64,000 bases of DNA from Vandiemenella viatica. Taxonomy: Eukaryota; Arthropoda; Insecta; Orthoptera; Morabidae. Below are positions 20,976 through 31,805 of the stretch, in pieces. The translations under genes were made by a program, and so were the position numbers. Under the pieces are notes generated by a model. It was not told where the DNA came from. It worked only from the letters and a program-made list of their open reading frames with translations, and searched no databases. The stretch is from the NCBI GenBank assembly GCA_031002005.1, contig CM061919.1:227538739-227602738 (forward strand), in the 5' to 3' direction. The first letter of the stretch is position 1. Each line of letters begins with the position of its first letter.

Positions 20976-21560
20976 GATTGATCTGACTCTAACAACGGAG
21001 ACAGAAAGGCGAGTTACGGATGTCAAAGTCATTCCTAGTGATATTTTAGGCAGTGACCATAAATTAGTTATAATTGTGATGACAGGTATTAAATTGTGCA
21101 ATGTAAAGGCTGAAAAAAATCTAAAACTAAGATAAGGGAGCGGGAGAAAACTGAGAAACGGGACGAATATCAAAGAAGAATCGGGGAAAAAGCTCCCAAA
21201 AGTAAGACCAAGTGGATGAAGAGTGGGAGGAATTCAAGAACGCTCTTGTTCAAGAGGTAAAGGAAGTATGTTGTATGACAGGTAATTTAATGTAAACTGT
21301 TGTAGTTGCAAGATGGCTAAATGGTCGCAGACCAAAGGCCAATAAATAAAATTAAAAAAAAAGACAGGTAATAACGTTCGGGGTAAGCAAACTGCATGGT
21401 GGAATAATGAAGACAGCTATTCAACTGAGTGATAAGGCAAAGAGATTACTACACTTGCAAAAAGCAGAGGGTTGATACCTTCAGAGATGAAGAAAAGAAA
21501 AATTCGTATAAATCAATTTGGAATTCTGGTCACCCTACAAACTGAAACTTAATGTTATGT
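20974..21560 (+). pseudogene. Non-LTR LINE fragment: endonuclease C-terminus and linker
   Basis: The plus frame from about 20974 reads LTDVKVIPSDILGSDHKLV-like residues (as seen: VTDVKVIPSDILGSDHKLVI), matching the C-terminal SDH motif of LINE apurinic endonucleases. It decays through several stops; downstream, at about 21390, KQTAWWNNE resembles the conserved WWN linker before the RT domain. Interrupted by a small retro-insertion (21287-21362). Dead. Confidence 0.65.
21287..21362 (+). mobile_element. 76-bp 5'-truncated retro-insertion
   Basis: The insert ends in an A-run and is flanked by GACAGGTAAT on both sides (21277-21286, 21363-21372). It contains GATGGCTAAATGGTCGC, similar to the SINE2 3' end, so it is probably a heavily truncated SINE copy. 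Confidence 0.7.
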
Positions 21561-22489
21561 GACGCAATTTCCAAACGTAACCATGGAGTGGGACTTCTCC
21601 TCAGTAATTTAGCACCAATCACTTTCGTTAATCTCCCTCGGGGTCGTTGTAACGCTGCCGCTTGTTAAGGGCGATGAAGAGAGGTAACGAGGGGTAATAT
21701 TGCTCCTGGCGGTATTCATGTCTTTCATCCCAGCTTCTGGCCTGATGAAGTGAACGTGCTTTCATTGTGCGGAAGCTTCTTCTCGTTGCAGACCAGAGTA
21801 GAGGCGCTTCCATTGGCCACTTGAGACACCTCAGGCCACGAACTAACGAGCCCACTCCAGGCAGCGAGTGATTTGCAAAGTTACTGCCTTAAAAGTTCAC
21901 GTGCTCCTCTCTCTCATTTTTAAGTATAGCTTCTAACTTAAACTAGCAATTTCTAGCAATTCTCGTAGGGAATTCTTCCCTGTAACCTCCACTTTCAGTT
22001 TGTTGACATGCCCTAGAGTGTAACTTCTCCGCTCCCTGTCCTTGTTCGCTACAATCTGCAACAACTTGTTTTAATTTTTGGTTCTCTTTTTGTTTTTTCC
22101 TGCCATAATTTGTCTTTCTTACTGCCTAAATAACATTCATCACTGTTATTCTTATTTGAAATTCCAACCTTTACTCTTCCTGGTTCTTATGTAGCAGTCT
22201 AATTGCCTTTAGCAAGGTTGTTCTTGTTTCATAACCAAATCTGTGGTCACGAAGATTGTTAGAGTTTTAAAGTCTAACAGCAGTTTGCAGACTAAACATG
22301 AAAGTAGTATTCTGAATTAAACATTTGACTTAGAAAGCAATGCAATTATGTTGTTTTTTTTTTTAAATTTTTATTTATGTCTGCGAAATCTGAGGCTTAA
22401 ACGGATATTTATCAATTAATATTACATTTCAACATATCCACAGCCTTTGCTAACATTAAGTGCCATCTACAACAAATTTTATGATTTTT
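21561..22489. other. No recognisable feature
   Basis: Includes the unremarkable minus frame 21628-21855 and a T-run near 22353. Confidence 0.4.
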
Positions 22490-23251
22490 GGAGCCAACCC
22501 ATCTCTTTTTTGTCACAGGTGGTCACATTTGTGTGTCCTCCCTCTCCTGGTGTGACGCACATATTTTGAAATTAGAAATTATTAAATTAAAACAGTACTT
22601 TCAAAATTATTTATTATTATAATTTCTATTTAAAACATCTTTTCATAAAATCAACAATAAATCAAACATTTTAGAAAATTGGCAAAACATAGCAAATCAA
22701 ATAAATGATACAAAATTTAATCTTCTCGAGTCGATGTACTTTGAACCCATGCCTTTATATTATTTATGACTCCGTTCTCTATTTGGATAATGTGTCAACA
22801 TCTTCTTCATCCAACCATGCAGCATTGTCATCGTTTATCAAAGAACTTCCCTGTTAAGTCTAGCTGCAATTCTTTGAGGACGAATCTTTGTTATCTGCAA
22901 AACCCCTTGTTGCCTCCTATGTGATTGCTTGTATTGGTTAGTGGCTTTGTATGATGAAAAATATAGACCACAGATGCCACAAGAGTGTTCAAATAAGTAT
23001 GCAGAAGTCATATTTTGTCAAAGCCTCAAAGGCGTTATTGGCCTCTAGGCGTATTTCAAAGGCAGCCGACTTGCGACACCGTAGATACAGCGAACGTGAA
23101 CTCGCTCGGCCGCCACGAGCCAAAAAGTGATAAAAATTATGCTTGTGACGTCACGAAGATTATGAACCGTCCCTCCCCTTATTAGATGGTGTCACACTTT
23201 GTAGACCACCTCCCTCCCCTTTAAGGTGTGACGTAATTTATGGATGGCCCC
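22490..23251. mobile_element. Harbinger-like element, family F4, with coding remnant
   Basis: The right end, inverse GGGGCCATCCATAAATTACG, followed by TTA, is clear. The left end GGAGCCAACCCATCTC...GTCACAGG is a diverged inverse. Subterminal GTGTGAC motifs and GGGAGGG blocks occur near both ends. Inside lies a minus-strand zinc-finger-type frame (22780-23011). The terminal core is shared with F1 and F2, so F4 may be a relative of their autonomous partner (inference). Confidence 0.5.
22780..23011 (-). pseudogene. Zinc-finger-like C-terminal coding remnant in F4
   Basis: From ATG at 23011 the frame gives about 52 codons: FEHSCGICGLYFSS, then YKQSHRRQQG, a C-x2-C ... H arrangement like a decayed C2H2 finger (the second His position is R). 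It goes on through KIRPQRIAARL to a stop. A single +1 shift near 22850 restores an acidic tail, AAWLDEEDVDTLSK, ending at TAG (22780). Conserved finger plus acidic end suggests a mobile-element-encoded DNA-binding protein. Family not recognised; the frameshift makes this copy dead. An exon of a host gene is a less likely alternative. Confidence 0.5.
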
Positions 23252-23280
23252 TTACTGCTTGAAAATCACAACATTTATAA

Positions 23281-23656
23281 GGGACCGTCCATAAACTACG
23301 TGGAGGGGTCTAGAGAGGGGGGGGAGGGTTACCAGCTACGCTGGGCTACGTGTGTGTGTGTGTGTGTGTGTGAGGAGCGGATTCCGAGCCAGGTCACTTA
23401 AATTTTCATTAATATTATTTGTCACAGTTAAAATGAGGTACAGAACACACAAACAGCATGTTATTTAATTATCTCCGTAAGTAATGTACGATAGTCTCAC
23501 AAGAGAAAAACAGTACAAATGAGTAGGGGGAAACGCTACGTGCTATGCGGAAAAGGGGGGGAGGGTAGAAGCAAGAGCCACGTCGCGCTACTTGGGGTGG
23601 GGGGAGGGGTTTTCACAGGAGGCCAAAATTGAGCTACGTGATTTATGGACGATCCC
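23281..23656. mobile_element. Harbinger-like MITE F1
   Basis: Ends GGGACCGTCCATAAACTACG and inverse ending ACGATCCC, flanked by TAA (23278-23280, 23657-23659). It contains a (GT)n stretch at about 23351-23372 where other copies have G-runs. Confidence 0.85.
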
Positions 23657-23659
23657 TAA

Positions 23660-23974
23660 CTTGCTAAGTTGGTATTTGAGAGTAAAGTGGTGCTGATTTG
23701 TGCATACACCCTAATCACAGCATTTTAACTTCAAATCCAACGGGTTTCCAAACATTTGTGATTAAGAATGTCGAACGATGGAGGAGATGACAATTTGCTC
23801 TCTGAAACGAAAACGGTTGTTAGTCCTACGGAGGAGACTCACTGTCGATTTGCACCACCTGCGTGCTCTTCGAAGTGTGCCACTGAGCTGCAGGCAGTCG
23901 GCTTCTGAGAACTACCGGTTGCGGTATCTCATCGTCACCTCCATACTTACATTGTTCCTGAGGCTCCGCGGTGG
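23660..23974. other. No recognisable feature
   Basis: A 66-codon plus frame (23778-23978) shows no family signature. Confidence 0.4.
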
Positions 23975-24217
23975 TTAGGGATCGTCCATTAACTACGTAG
24001 CGCCATTTTGGCCTCCCTTTCCCCCCACCTAGCCGGACGTGACTTCTGCTTCAGCCCCCGTGGCACGTAACTTTTTTCCCTATTGATTCCAGAAGACATT
24101 TTGTACGGTTTTTTCTTGTCAGACTATCGAAAATTACATACAGAGAAAATTAAATGATGGAAATAAATATTCAGATGGTGTTGTGTGTTCTGTGCCTTAT
24201 GTTATCTTTGACAAATA

Positions 24218-25138
24218 CAAGGGGTGATCAAATGAAAAGATACAAAATGACGTAAAAACGTAACAGTTAAATATTTGCATTTTCCGTCATGGGAGAACGT
24301 AGCGAGACATCTCGGGATGCGATTGGAGTCTCTGACTTGGATCGGAGCATGCGCGGGTGCCCGCATGCGTAGTAGAGAGCAGAGGCTTTTATCAAAAGCG
24401 GCGTCCAAATGATGCGGCAGTCCGTATGAGGACAAGATGGCGTACAGGTGGGGGATGTGTACTGTGAGACACTCCGACGCCTACGCAGGTCCATCAAGAA
24501 CAAAAGGCTGCTCACGGAGGGTGTGGTTCTGCTCCATGATAACGCGCGTCCACACGTCTCCAGAGTCACAAACAATGAACTGGCCAAGTGGGAGACGTTG
24601 GACCATCCGCCCTACAGTCCGGACATGTCTTTTTTTTATCTGCTTAACGTCTCTCTAACAGCGAGGTCTTTAGAGACGGGAAAGGATGGGGGGGGGGGGG
24701 GCAAGGAATGGGATGGAATTCGGCCATGGCCTTTTGAAGGAAGCATCCCGGCATTTGCCTGGAATCATTTGGGAAACCATGGAAAACCCAAATCTGGATG
24801 TCCGGACGGGGATTCGAACCGCCGTCCTCCCGAATGCGAGGCCAGAACGCTTACCGTTACACCACCAAGCTCGGTCCGGACATGTCGCCCTGCGATTTCC
24901 ATGTGTGTGATCCATTGAAGAAACACCTGAAAGGGAAGCGCTTCAACTCGGACTACGTACTCAAGGGCGCTGTGAAGGACTGGGTCTCGTCACGGCCACA
25001 GGAATTCTGGGAACAAGGAATCCTGCGGCTTGTTCATCAGTGGGATCGTTGTGCTCAGGCCTATGGTGTATATTTTGAATAAAGTCTACATTTGTACACA
25101 CTGTGTCGTTTCGTACCTTTTCATTTGATCACACCTTG
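24218..25138 (+). mobile_element. Internally deleted mariner, itself hit by a SINE
   Basis: Same family and same internal deletion as 17467-18131, with TA at 24216-24217 and 25139-25140. The frame keeps LHDNARPH and YSPDMS before the SINE and continues after it with CDFHVCDPLKKHLKGKRF and FWEQGILRLVHQWDRC. Two codons are missing between the Asp residues. The shared deletion shows that both copies come from one deleted, trans-mobilised source. Confidence 0.92.
24630..24873 (-). mobile_element. SINE1, full length, with perfect 13-bp duplication
   Basis: GTCCGGACATGTC flanks it at 24617-24629 and 24874-24886. Read on minus: head CCGAGCTTGGTGGTGTAACG (box A TGGTGTAACGG), box B GGTTCGAATCC, body, and tail GACGTTAAGCAGATAAAA. 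Best reference copy of the AAGCAG tail subtype in the window; insertion in the mariner is recent relative to its host. Confidence 0.95.
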
Positions 25139-25269
25139 TAATATGAATGAAAAGCTACGTGGTTCGGCTCGGAAATCCACCTCCTCCTCCACGTAGCCTA
25201 GCGTAGCTTTCCAACCAACCCCTCCGCCCCCGTTACATCGAGTTACGTAGTTTATGGACGCTCCCATAG

Positions 25270-26229
25270 TTCCTGTACCGTGGAGATGTAAAACCGTATG
25301 TATTCGTTACTGAGTAACGGGCTCGTCGTCTGAATCGAAGTACCGAATCGTTACTCACAAATTCGTTTCGTTACTCGCATTTGTCGTATAGATGTCAGTT
25401 TGATTTGATAAACGAACGAACTCGACGAATCACGCGTCGTTCATTTCGTTACTCGCATTTGTCGTATGGATGTCAGTTTGATTCGATAAACATCATGCGG
25501 GAATTGGAACGGTTCGCTCAGCGACTAAATGAACTTGAATGGAATGAATGTTTGAACATCGTGTTTAGGATATTTTTGAGAATTATGATTTGAATTTGCT
25601 TGGTTACAAAGGAAAATGTTTATTACAATCATGTTTCACGTACATTATTTCAATATAATTAATATTATTTACCGTTAATTGTTGATATTTTTAACGAGGT
25701 CACCAATTTTGACACCATTAAGAGTTATTTTGTAGTTTTGCTTTTGTTTAAGCATTAAAAAATACAGAGCATAATTTGTAAATAGAATATTTGGATAGAT
25801 AATATGAGATGGATATTGTTTTTTTTATTGATCATACCTTAGTGAGATTTTATTGATTACAAACATTTATGAAATGCGTTTATTCTAAAATGCGATGTTC
25901 TAACTTCTATTTTATTTTACAGTGCAAATGAACCATTTATTTACACTTTACAAAGTACGAACGAAGTCATCCTGTAACCCGTACACGACGCGACTCGATG
26001 TGATGCTTGATACTAGTGCTCGATTGTGTCAATAGTAACGAGTAACGAAACGATACGATAGTAACGAAGTCGTCCCGTACGCGGCGCGACTCTATACAAT
26101 GCTTCATGCTAACGTTCGATTGTACCAAAAGTAATAAGTAACGATACGATAGTAACGTGTACTGATGGGTTTAGTAACGACTATATACGAGTACACAATT
26201 TCTCGTTACTTTTACAGCTCTACTGTACT
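25270..26229. mobile_element. hAT-like non-autonomous element with TTACTCG/CGAGTAAC motifs
   Basis: Left end CCGTGGAGATGTAAAA and right end TTTTACAGCTCTACTG are inverses (12 of 16). The hAT CAGTG..TGTAAAAGTA type is suggested. Subterminal regions are packed with CGTTACTCG and its inverse plus GTCGTCCCGTAC-like motifs. It abuts the F1 end at 25265. No clear duplication, no coding. Confidence 0.55.
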
Positions 26230-26289
26230 GAGCTTGCTGGGTGAGCGTTCAACGTTCGTTCCTGTATTCTGTTCGATCTTCCGCCCAGC

Positions 26290-26410
26290 GAAGCAGATTT
26301 CGGTTTCCCACGGTTTTCCGAAGCTACTCTGGTCGAATTCCTTCCTGTTCCTTCACATGAGTCTTTCCACAGATCTAATGACCTCGTCGTCGAGGAACCG
26401 TGAAGTCTTA
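26290..26410 (+). repeat. SINE1 3' fragment
   Basis: Head absent; ATTTCGGTTTCCCACGG, TTCCTTCCTGTTCCTTC and CTAATGACCTCGTCGTCGAG identify the family. Confidence 0.65.
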
Positions 26411-26579
26411 ATCCTTCTGAGAATGTCTTGGGCAGTTAATGCGCTGTTCCCTCATTCCATAAGCCGTCGATTCGAGTCCGCAAATACTGTGCACTGGAAA
26501 ACGAACAATGATAAAATTTTCGGCACACTCAAAACGATTTAGCTTGTTGAACGGTCTAAATGTGTAATGCAATAATCTT

Positions 26580-26587
26580 ATATATAT

Positions 26588-26622
<35 letters not shown>
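26580..26622. repeat. (AT)n microsatellite
   Basis: Two adjoining AT tracts immediately upstream of the tandem array. Confidence 0.9.
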
Positions 26623-26625
<3 letters not shown>

Positions 26626-26634
26626 CGTGTGTTT

Positions 26635-27330
26635 TCATATATTTCACTTTTCAACCACCACTATCAAGCACAGATCACTGGTCTTTGTGTGTGGAAGTAG
26701 CATGGAGTTTCCTGTCATGCACAATGTTGGCCGAATGTCCATAGCCGTGGGGATGTGGGAGATATAATGATTAAAGTTGGCCAACACAGGGCGTTTTCAT
26801 ATTTCGACCAAAAATTTGTGTCTTCTTATACTTCTCTTTCCTGCCACAACTACATAGCATAGACCATTGGTGTTTGTGTGTGGTAGTAGAATCGTGTCTC
26901 CTGTCGAGCACTATGGTTGTTAGATGTCTGTAGCTATGGGGGTGAGGGAGATATGGGGGTTGAAAGTGGTCGACCTGCGGCAATTTCATATTTTTGCCAA
27001 AGACGCATGTGTCATGGTGTATCACTTTTCAGCGAAAACTATCTATCGCAGATCACTGGCGTTTGTGTATGGTAGTAACACAGAGTCACCCATCGATCAC
27101 AACGTTGGCCGAATTTCGGTAAACTGTGGGAGTATGGGAGATATGGTGGTTGAAAACGGTAGATCAAGGAAATTTTCCGATTTCATCCAAATACTTGTGT
27201 GTCCGTAAATTTTACTTTGCTGTCTGAACTACAAAGCGCAGATGACTGGCATTTGTGTGTGGTAATAGCATCGTGTCTCCCATCGTGCACAATGGTTGTT
27301 AGATGTCGGTAGCTGTCAATACAAATTCTT
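26635..27330 (+). repeat. Degenerate 189-bp tandem (satellite-like) array, about 3.6 units
   Basis: The marker CAGATCACTGG (with variants) recurs at 26671, 26860, 27049 and 27239, spacings 189, 189 and 190. Each unit also has TTTGTGTGTGG, a TCTCC(T/C)-TCG-GCACAATG block and a GGGAGATATGG block. Units differ by roughly 20-30%, so the array is old. Frames here are meaningless. Confidence 0.88.
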
Positions 27331-27392
27331 TACAAACACGAACGAAGTCGTGGGTACCAGCTAGTAGTCTAATAATTTGTTGTTCCCATTTT

Positions 27393-27633
27393 GCGTAGTG
27401 GGTGAGCGGTTAACGCTCTGGCCTCGCATTCGGAAGGACGGCGTTTCGAATCCCCGTCCGGGCATCCAGATTTGGGTTTTCCATGGTTTCCTTAAATCAC
27501 TCCAGGCGAATGCTGGGTTGCTTCCTTCAAAAGGCCATGGCCGAATTTCTTCCCCGTTCTTGCCCGAATTCTTCCCCGCCTCTAATGACCTTGACGTCGA
27601 CGAGGCGTAAAGCCATAAGTAAAAAAAAAAAAA
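27393..27633 (+). mobile_element. SINE1 with 13-bp duplication
   Basis: Box A TGGGTGAGCGG, box B region GTTTCGAATCC, full body, tail GACGAGGCGTAAAGCCATAA then A-run. Target duplication TTGTTCCCATTTT (27380-27392) and TTGTTCTCATTTT (27634-27646), 12 of 13. Reference for the GCCATAAG tail subtype. Confidence 0.93.
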
Positions 27634-27646
27634 ATTGTTCTCATTT

Positions 27647-28240
27647 TCTTACAGCCATTAGAAACGTTCATTTTGGCGTGCAGTTTTAGAATCAACATTT
27701 CATTCTTTCATGAGTGGTAAAGCAGGCTCAGAGATAAAAATAAAAATTTAAAAAATCGTCTCTCTTTCTGCCTTTGTTCACCGTGGAACTACGAAGCGAA
27801 GCTATGCAGGACTACAGCTCTCTCTTACTCTTCAAGTCAAAATTATTTACTTGGAAATTGAACGATCAGTACTCCCCATCTACGCAAAAGTTAAGGAAAT
27901 TTAATTTTTCCCAGTAATTTTATCGGTAAAAAAAAAAATGAACTAGTGTACAGACAGATGTGAGGATATTGAGAAATTACTGAATAGCGTGAACAAAACA
28001 CCGTGAGAAGAATTTAGAGCAAAAATAAACAAAAGCTAGACAAAAATCATGAACTGCAACATAAATGATAGCAAAAATAGTAGTCTAAATATAAAAGGAG
28101 ACTCGGATACATTATTTATTCATTCGCATTAAACCTTTCGGCCGTACAACCATACAGAGTAAAATATGTTGCAAAGTCTCCCTCGGTGGATGACGTGCTT
28201 GCAGTTTAGTTTTCGTGTCTGGTTTCTCTCTAAGAAGCTG
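27647..28240. other. AT-rich, no feature
   Basis: A-rich tracts only. Confidence 0.45.
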
Positions 28241-28269
28241 AAAATATCAAATTATTATTGACATCAGTA

Positions 28270-29080
28270 TTCTAGGAGAAGTAACTGAATTCTATTATAA
28301 AAGAAGTAGAACTACAACTATAGCCGAAGTAAGAACACTGTCAAAAGCAGAAAAGCACTAGCGAAAAGAGCCATCCTGATAAAAATAAATCTCATAGTTT
28401 CAAATATTGACATAGGGCTCAAACTAAAGCCGAATGCATGGTACACAGCACATTGTGGCAGTTAATCTTGGATCATCGAATAGACGATTAACTGGAGCAT
28501 TTGAAATATGGTGTTATAGAAAGATGTTGAAAATTAAGTGCGCAGATAAAATATGAAACCAATGTGTTTTGTAAATGATGAGCTAAGAACGTAAGTGATG
28601 GATATAAAGTAAAGGCTTGTGTGGTCGTAATGACCTGGAGACAGGGTTTTTATTGGCTGCGCAATTCCGGCTGTAGTAACCGCTTTAATTTCAGCGCGTA
28701 ATCCTACCAGGTATATAGGAGCAACTGTTTAACGTGGAATCCGAACCGCGAAAGCGTTCTGGCATATTTGGCATTACACAGTAAGGCGTGCCAGAGGTGA
28801 AGGTCGAGGTAAGAGCCTTTGAAAATCCCAGTCGAGACCAGGATTCGATCGGCCTCACAGAAAGAAGATTATGGGTCACATTTTAAGACATGTGGATTTG
28901 GTTTATTCGTTACCAGACAAAAAAAAGGCTGGTATATATGAAGAAAATAATCGAGGACTTTGGTTGAATGGGATGTGTCGACATGAAGAGGTTACCTCAA
29001 GATTGGAAGAGATGGAGGATTTCATCAAATCTGTTGAGGGATTGATGGTAGGAAAAGTGTACTTCGTATGTCCCTGACAA
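28270..29080 (+). pseudogene. RTE-like LINE ORF C-terminus, split by a SINE3 segment
   Basis: Near 28370 the plus strand reads decayed AILINKNKSH; at about 28488, RLTGAFEIWCYRKMLKIKCAD, a hallmark of RTE-type LINE C-termini (EMWCYRRML). After an insertion the text resumes at about 28861 with KKIMGHILRHVD, the next conserved block (GHILRH). 28697-28860 is SINE3. Several stops; dead copy. Same superfamily as 38750-39170. Confidence 0.75.
28697..28860 (-). mobile_element. SINE3 copy inside the RTE relic
   Basis: Matches 18955-19160: GTTTAACGTGGAATCCGAAC, GCCAGAGGTGAAGGTCG, GAAAATCCCAGTCGAGACC. Ends beside a GATTCGATCGG box B complement; box A end absent. Confidence 0.7.
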
Positions 29081-29115
29081 CACAAGAAAATTACACTTTA
29101 CAATTTTCCAGGATG

Positions 29116-29224
29116 CAGGACCATCTTAATGAGTTTTGGGGCTCCCTGCAAAGTTTGATTTCGGGGCCCCCACTTATTTTCTAGATGTACTTTTGCCTAC
29201 ACTTTTGATAATTTTCGTGACATT

Positions 29225-29257
<33 letters not shown>

Positions 29258-29970
29258 ATTAATCTATATGTGGAGCTCAAACGACGATTAAAGAGACGGA
29301 CTGAGGTTTCTCTAAATCTGTGTACAAACGGGCCAGCAGTTTATTGAGTTTTAGCTGAATGGGACCAACTTCGCCGAATCTTTGGTGTTTTATCAATGCA
29401 TCTCATTTGGATCTCCCAACTACTGTCACTTTCAATTCTGACTAAGCCCTGCTTCCCATTGTGTCACATGAAATTGTTTTTGTATTCAATTTTATAGCTA
29501 TTATATTTATATACACTTTTTGTATACGACATTTCTTTTCTTGCCTTCCTTTGCTAGTACATATAGGTTTTTGGGGCTGGAGACACGTAAGCAGGCATAC
29601 ACATTTTAATTCAATAACTTTTTATATGAAACGCCAATAGAGGAATGAGTTTATTTGAACGAAATTACATAAATTTGCTGAAACAGGTTCATAGCAACAC
29701 ACGCTTTTACATATATAGGCCTATTGTAATTACATCAGATCGGACTTTCTCAAAACTGAATCTGATGAAGGGCTTCTCCTGGAACTCCACGCTTCGGAAA
29801 CTTCTATTGTGAACGCAGCTTGTTAACATTATGAATTTGTAGATTATTTATTTTAGCGGGAAAATTGTTCGTTAAGAAAGGAAAAATTTTGACGGGTATC
29901 GTGGCGGGGCCCCCTCAAGCTTGCGCCCCCCCGCCACTGCCGTTCTTGGGGTAGTTTTAAACCGACCCTG
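29116..29970. mobile_element. hAT-type non-autonomous element
   Basis: Left end CAGGACCATCTTAATG, right end inverse CAGGGTCGGTTTAAAA. 8-bp flanks CCAGGATG (29108-29115) and CCATGATG (29971-29978), 7 of 8. Interior AT-rich with an (AC)n(AT)n tract at 29228-29258 and GGGGCCCC(C) blocks near both ends. No transposase seen. Confidence 0.7.
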
Positions 29971-29978
29971 CCATGATG

Positions 29979-31035
29979 CTTATTACTGCACTGGAACCCC
30001 TTAAAACATGAACTGTCGTCATACTGGTTTCACAGTTATAGTGTCTCGATAAACAGAAAATCATTTTCGGATAAGGGAGAACTTTGTTTTCATCTGGGGT
30101 TACTTTAGTGCATCGTCTGACTGTTCTAGTGTTGTCACCTCCGACCTGAGGCAGTAAAATTTCATCGTAATCAGAACTAAACATACTTTGCATCTTCAAT
30201 ATTTTCTTGTGGGAAAATTTGTGCAAGTTTCCAAAAAACGCTACAGTTCATAAAAATTCTCAGAAAAATCTCTGACGATCTTTGAATATATGTAGAATAA
30301 TTGACGAAATAAAATATTCTACACGGCAGAGGTGACTGCTGCCTAAAATCTACCAGCTCTTGTCTGTTAGCTCTCCCAATTCATTTTCGCTGTTCGATTT
30401 TCTACACAGAAAAATAGTGATTTCTTAGTTCCTGGAAGTAGTACATGATGGGTACGTGAACAAAATTTCGTGACTTTTCCCACGGTCACTTATCGTTGTT
30501 TTTATCTGTGAGCTTATCGCGGCAGGAGATTATCACAGAGATCCTGTCTCGTACACTTCGACCTTTACTGATAAGTTGCTGACTATGTGCGTGTCGGCCG
30601 AAATTCAGTCAAATGTTTGAAGTCTGTAAATATCAAGCATATGTCTTTATCAAAGAGATTTATCAGAGACGTGTGGTCGATTCATAAACACTTAATCTTT
30701 TTGCTGTCACATTCGAAGATGTAGAGTGTTTTAAAATTGCCACATTGTCGTGCATCAATTTTCGTAACTACACTGATTCCCCTGAAAGAATAGACGAAAT
30801 AATTGAAAATATTAGCAAATTATACGAATTTTTGTGTTAGTTAATTTCTCCTTTGATGTAGCAACATTTAACGTAATTTTGGATTGTTTCTTAAGGCTTA
30901 CTGCAGTCATTTGTTGTGAGACATGTATGCAGGAAATTTAATTGTATTGCGATGGAGCGCATGCTTCGGTCTAAATTTCCTTACTCGCCCATTTTTCCTA
31001 TTTTTTTTTTTTTTATCTTGAATTCTTTAAGTGTA
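29979..31035. other. No recognisable feature
   Basis: A minus frame at 29957-30226 (89 codons) overlaps the hAT end and has no family signature. Confidence 0.4.
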
Positions 31036-31039
31036 ATTT

Positions 31040-31420
31040 TCCGTCTACTTCTGTCCTTTGTGAATTTTAATTTTAAATTCTTTCAGCTCTTTTGGTATAT
31101 TATTCGTCACCATCTTTGGTAAATTATCCAATTTATTCCAATTCCTGGCTATCTTACCGACAAAATAAAATATTATCTTTCCCCTTTCATACACTAATCT
31201 TAATTCTTCCACCAATATATCAAGTCGCATGGCCGATACACACCTGGTGCATCTTCAGCACTCCCTTCACGTTCCTCCTGTATTCCAATGAATTCCAAAC
31301 CAACTCCTTTATCATATCGTTTACTGATTGTGTTTTGCGATAATTCCCACAAAAAATCCAGTTGCGCTCCTTTCCATCCCCACCAGCTCTTGCATTCGAT
31401 ACACAAAATGTTAGTCCTAC
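31040..31420 (-). pseudogene. CR1-like LINE 3' end (family A)
   Basis: Minus-strand frames interrupted by shifts read KELVWNSLEYRRN-like and later GKIARNWNKLDNLPK...NNIPKELKEFKIKIHKG, matching the family A ends at 8927 and 56845. Confidence 0.65.
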
Positions 31421-31805
31421 ACTACAACACCATATTCAAGTAATTGTCTGACTTTCTTTATTTTATTTTTTTTATCTTACTTCTATGGTTCTAAACCCCA
31501 AGGAAAGCTCATGCAACCTTCGCCCAACCGATTTCAATCAACTTCAACGTAGAGGTTGAGAGCCACCCAAAACCGAGTTTGCGGAAGGACTTAAATCAAC
31601 ACTCCTTATTTTTCGAAAAAATCGTGGTCAAAAGTCATGCCACTTTTTTTTTTTCTTTCTTTCTTTAGAAATAGCTGATAACATGATTTGCGGCAGAAGC
31701 TTGTATTCCAAGAAAGTTCAGCATCTTGCACCGTAATCCTTAGCGTGGTGGTAGTGAGTCGGGCCTGGCTGTCCGAAGTTCCCAAGTTCGAGTTTACCGT
31801 ATTGA

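Larger units (their letters stand above)
23978..25265. mobile_element. Harbinger-like MITE F1 split by a mariner
   Basis: Left part 23978-24215 starts GGGATCGTCCATTAACTACG; right part 25141-25265 ends GGACGCTCCC. Triplets TTA (23975-23977) and ATA (25266-25268) flank it imperfectly. The interruption is the mariner at 24218-25138, flanked by TA. Removing it rejoins the normal F1 core. Confidence 0.85.

Noticed and set aside
26640..27330. CRISPR-like array because of regular spacing
   Set aside because: The repeat unit is the whole 189 bp without unique spacers, and the genome is eukaryotic.
27393..27470. tRNA gene
   Set aside because: It is the head of SINE1; the same text recurs in about 28 copies with a common body.
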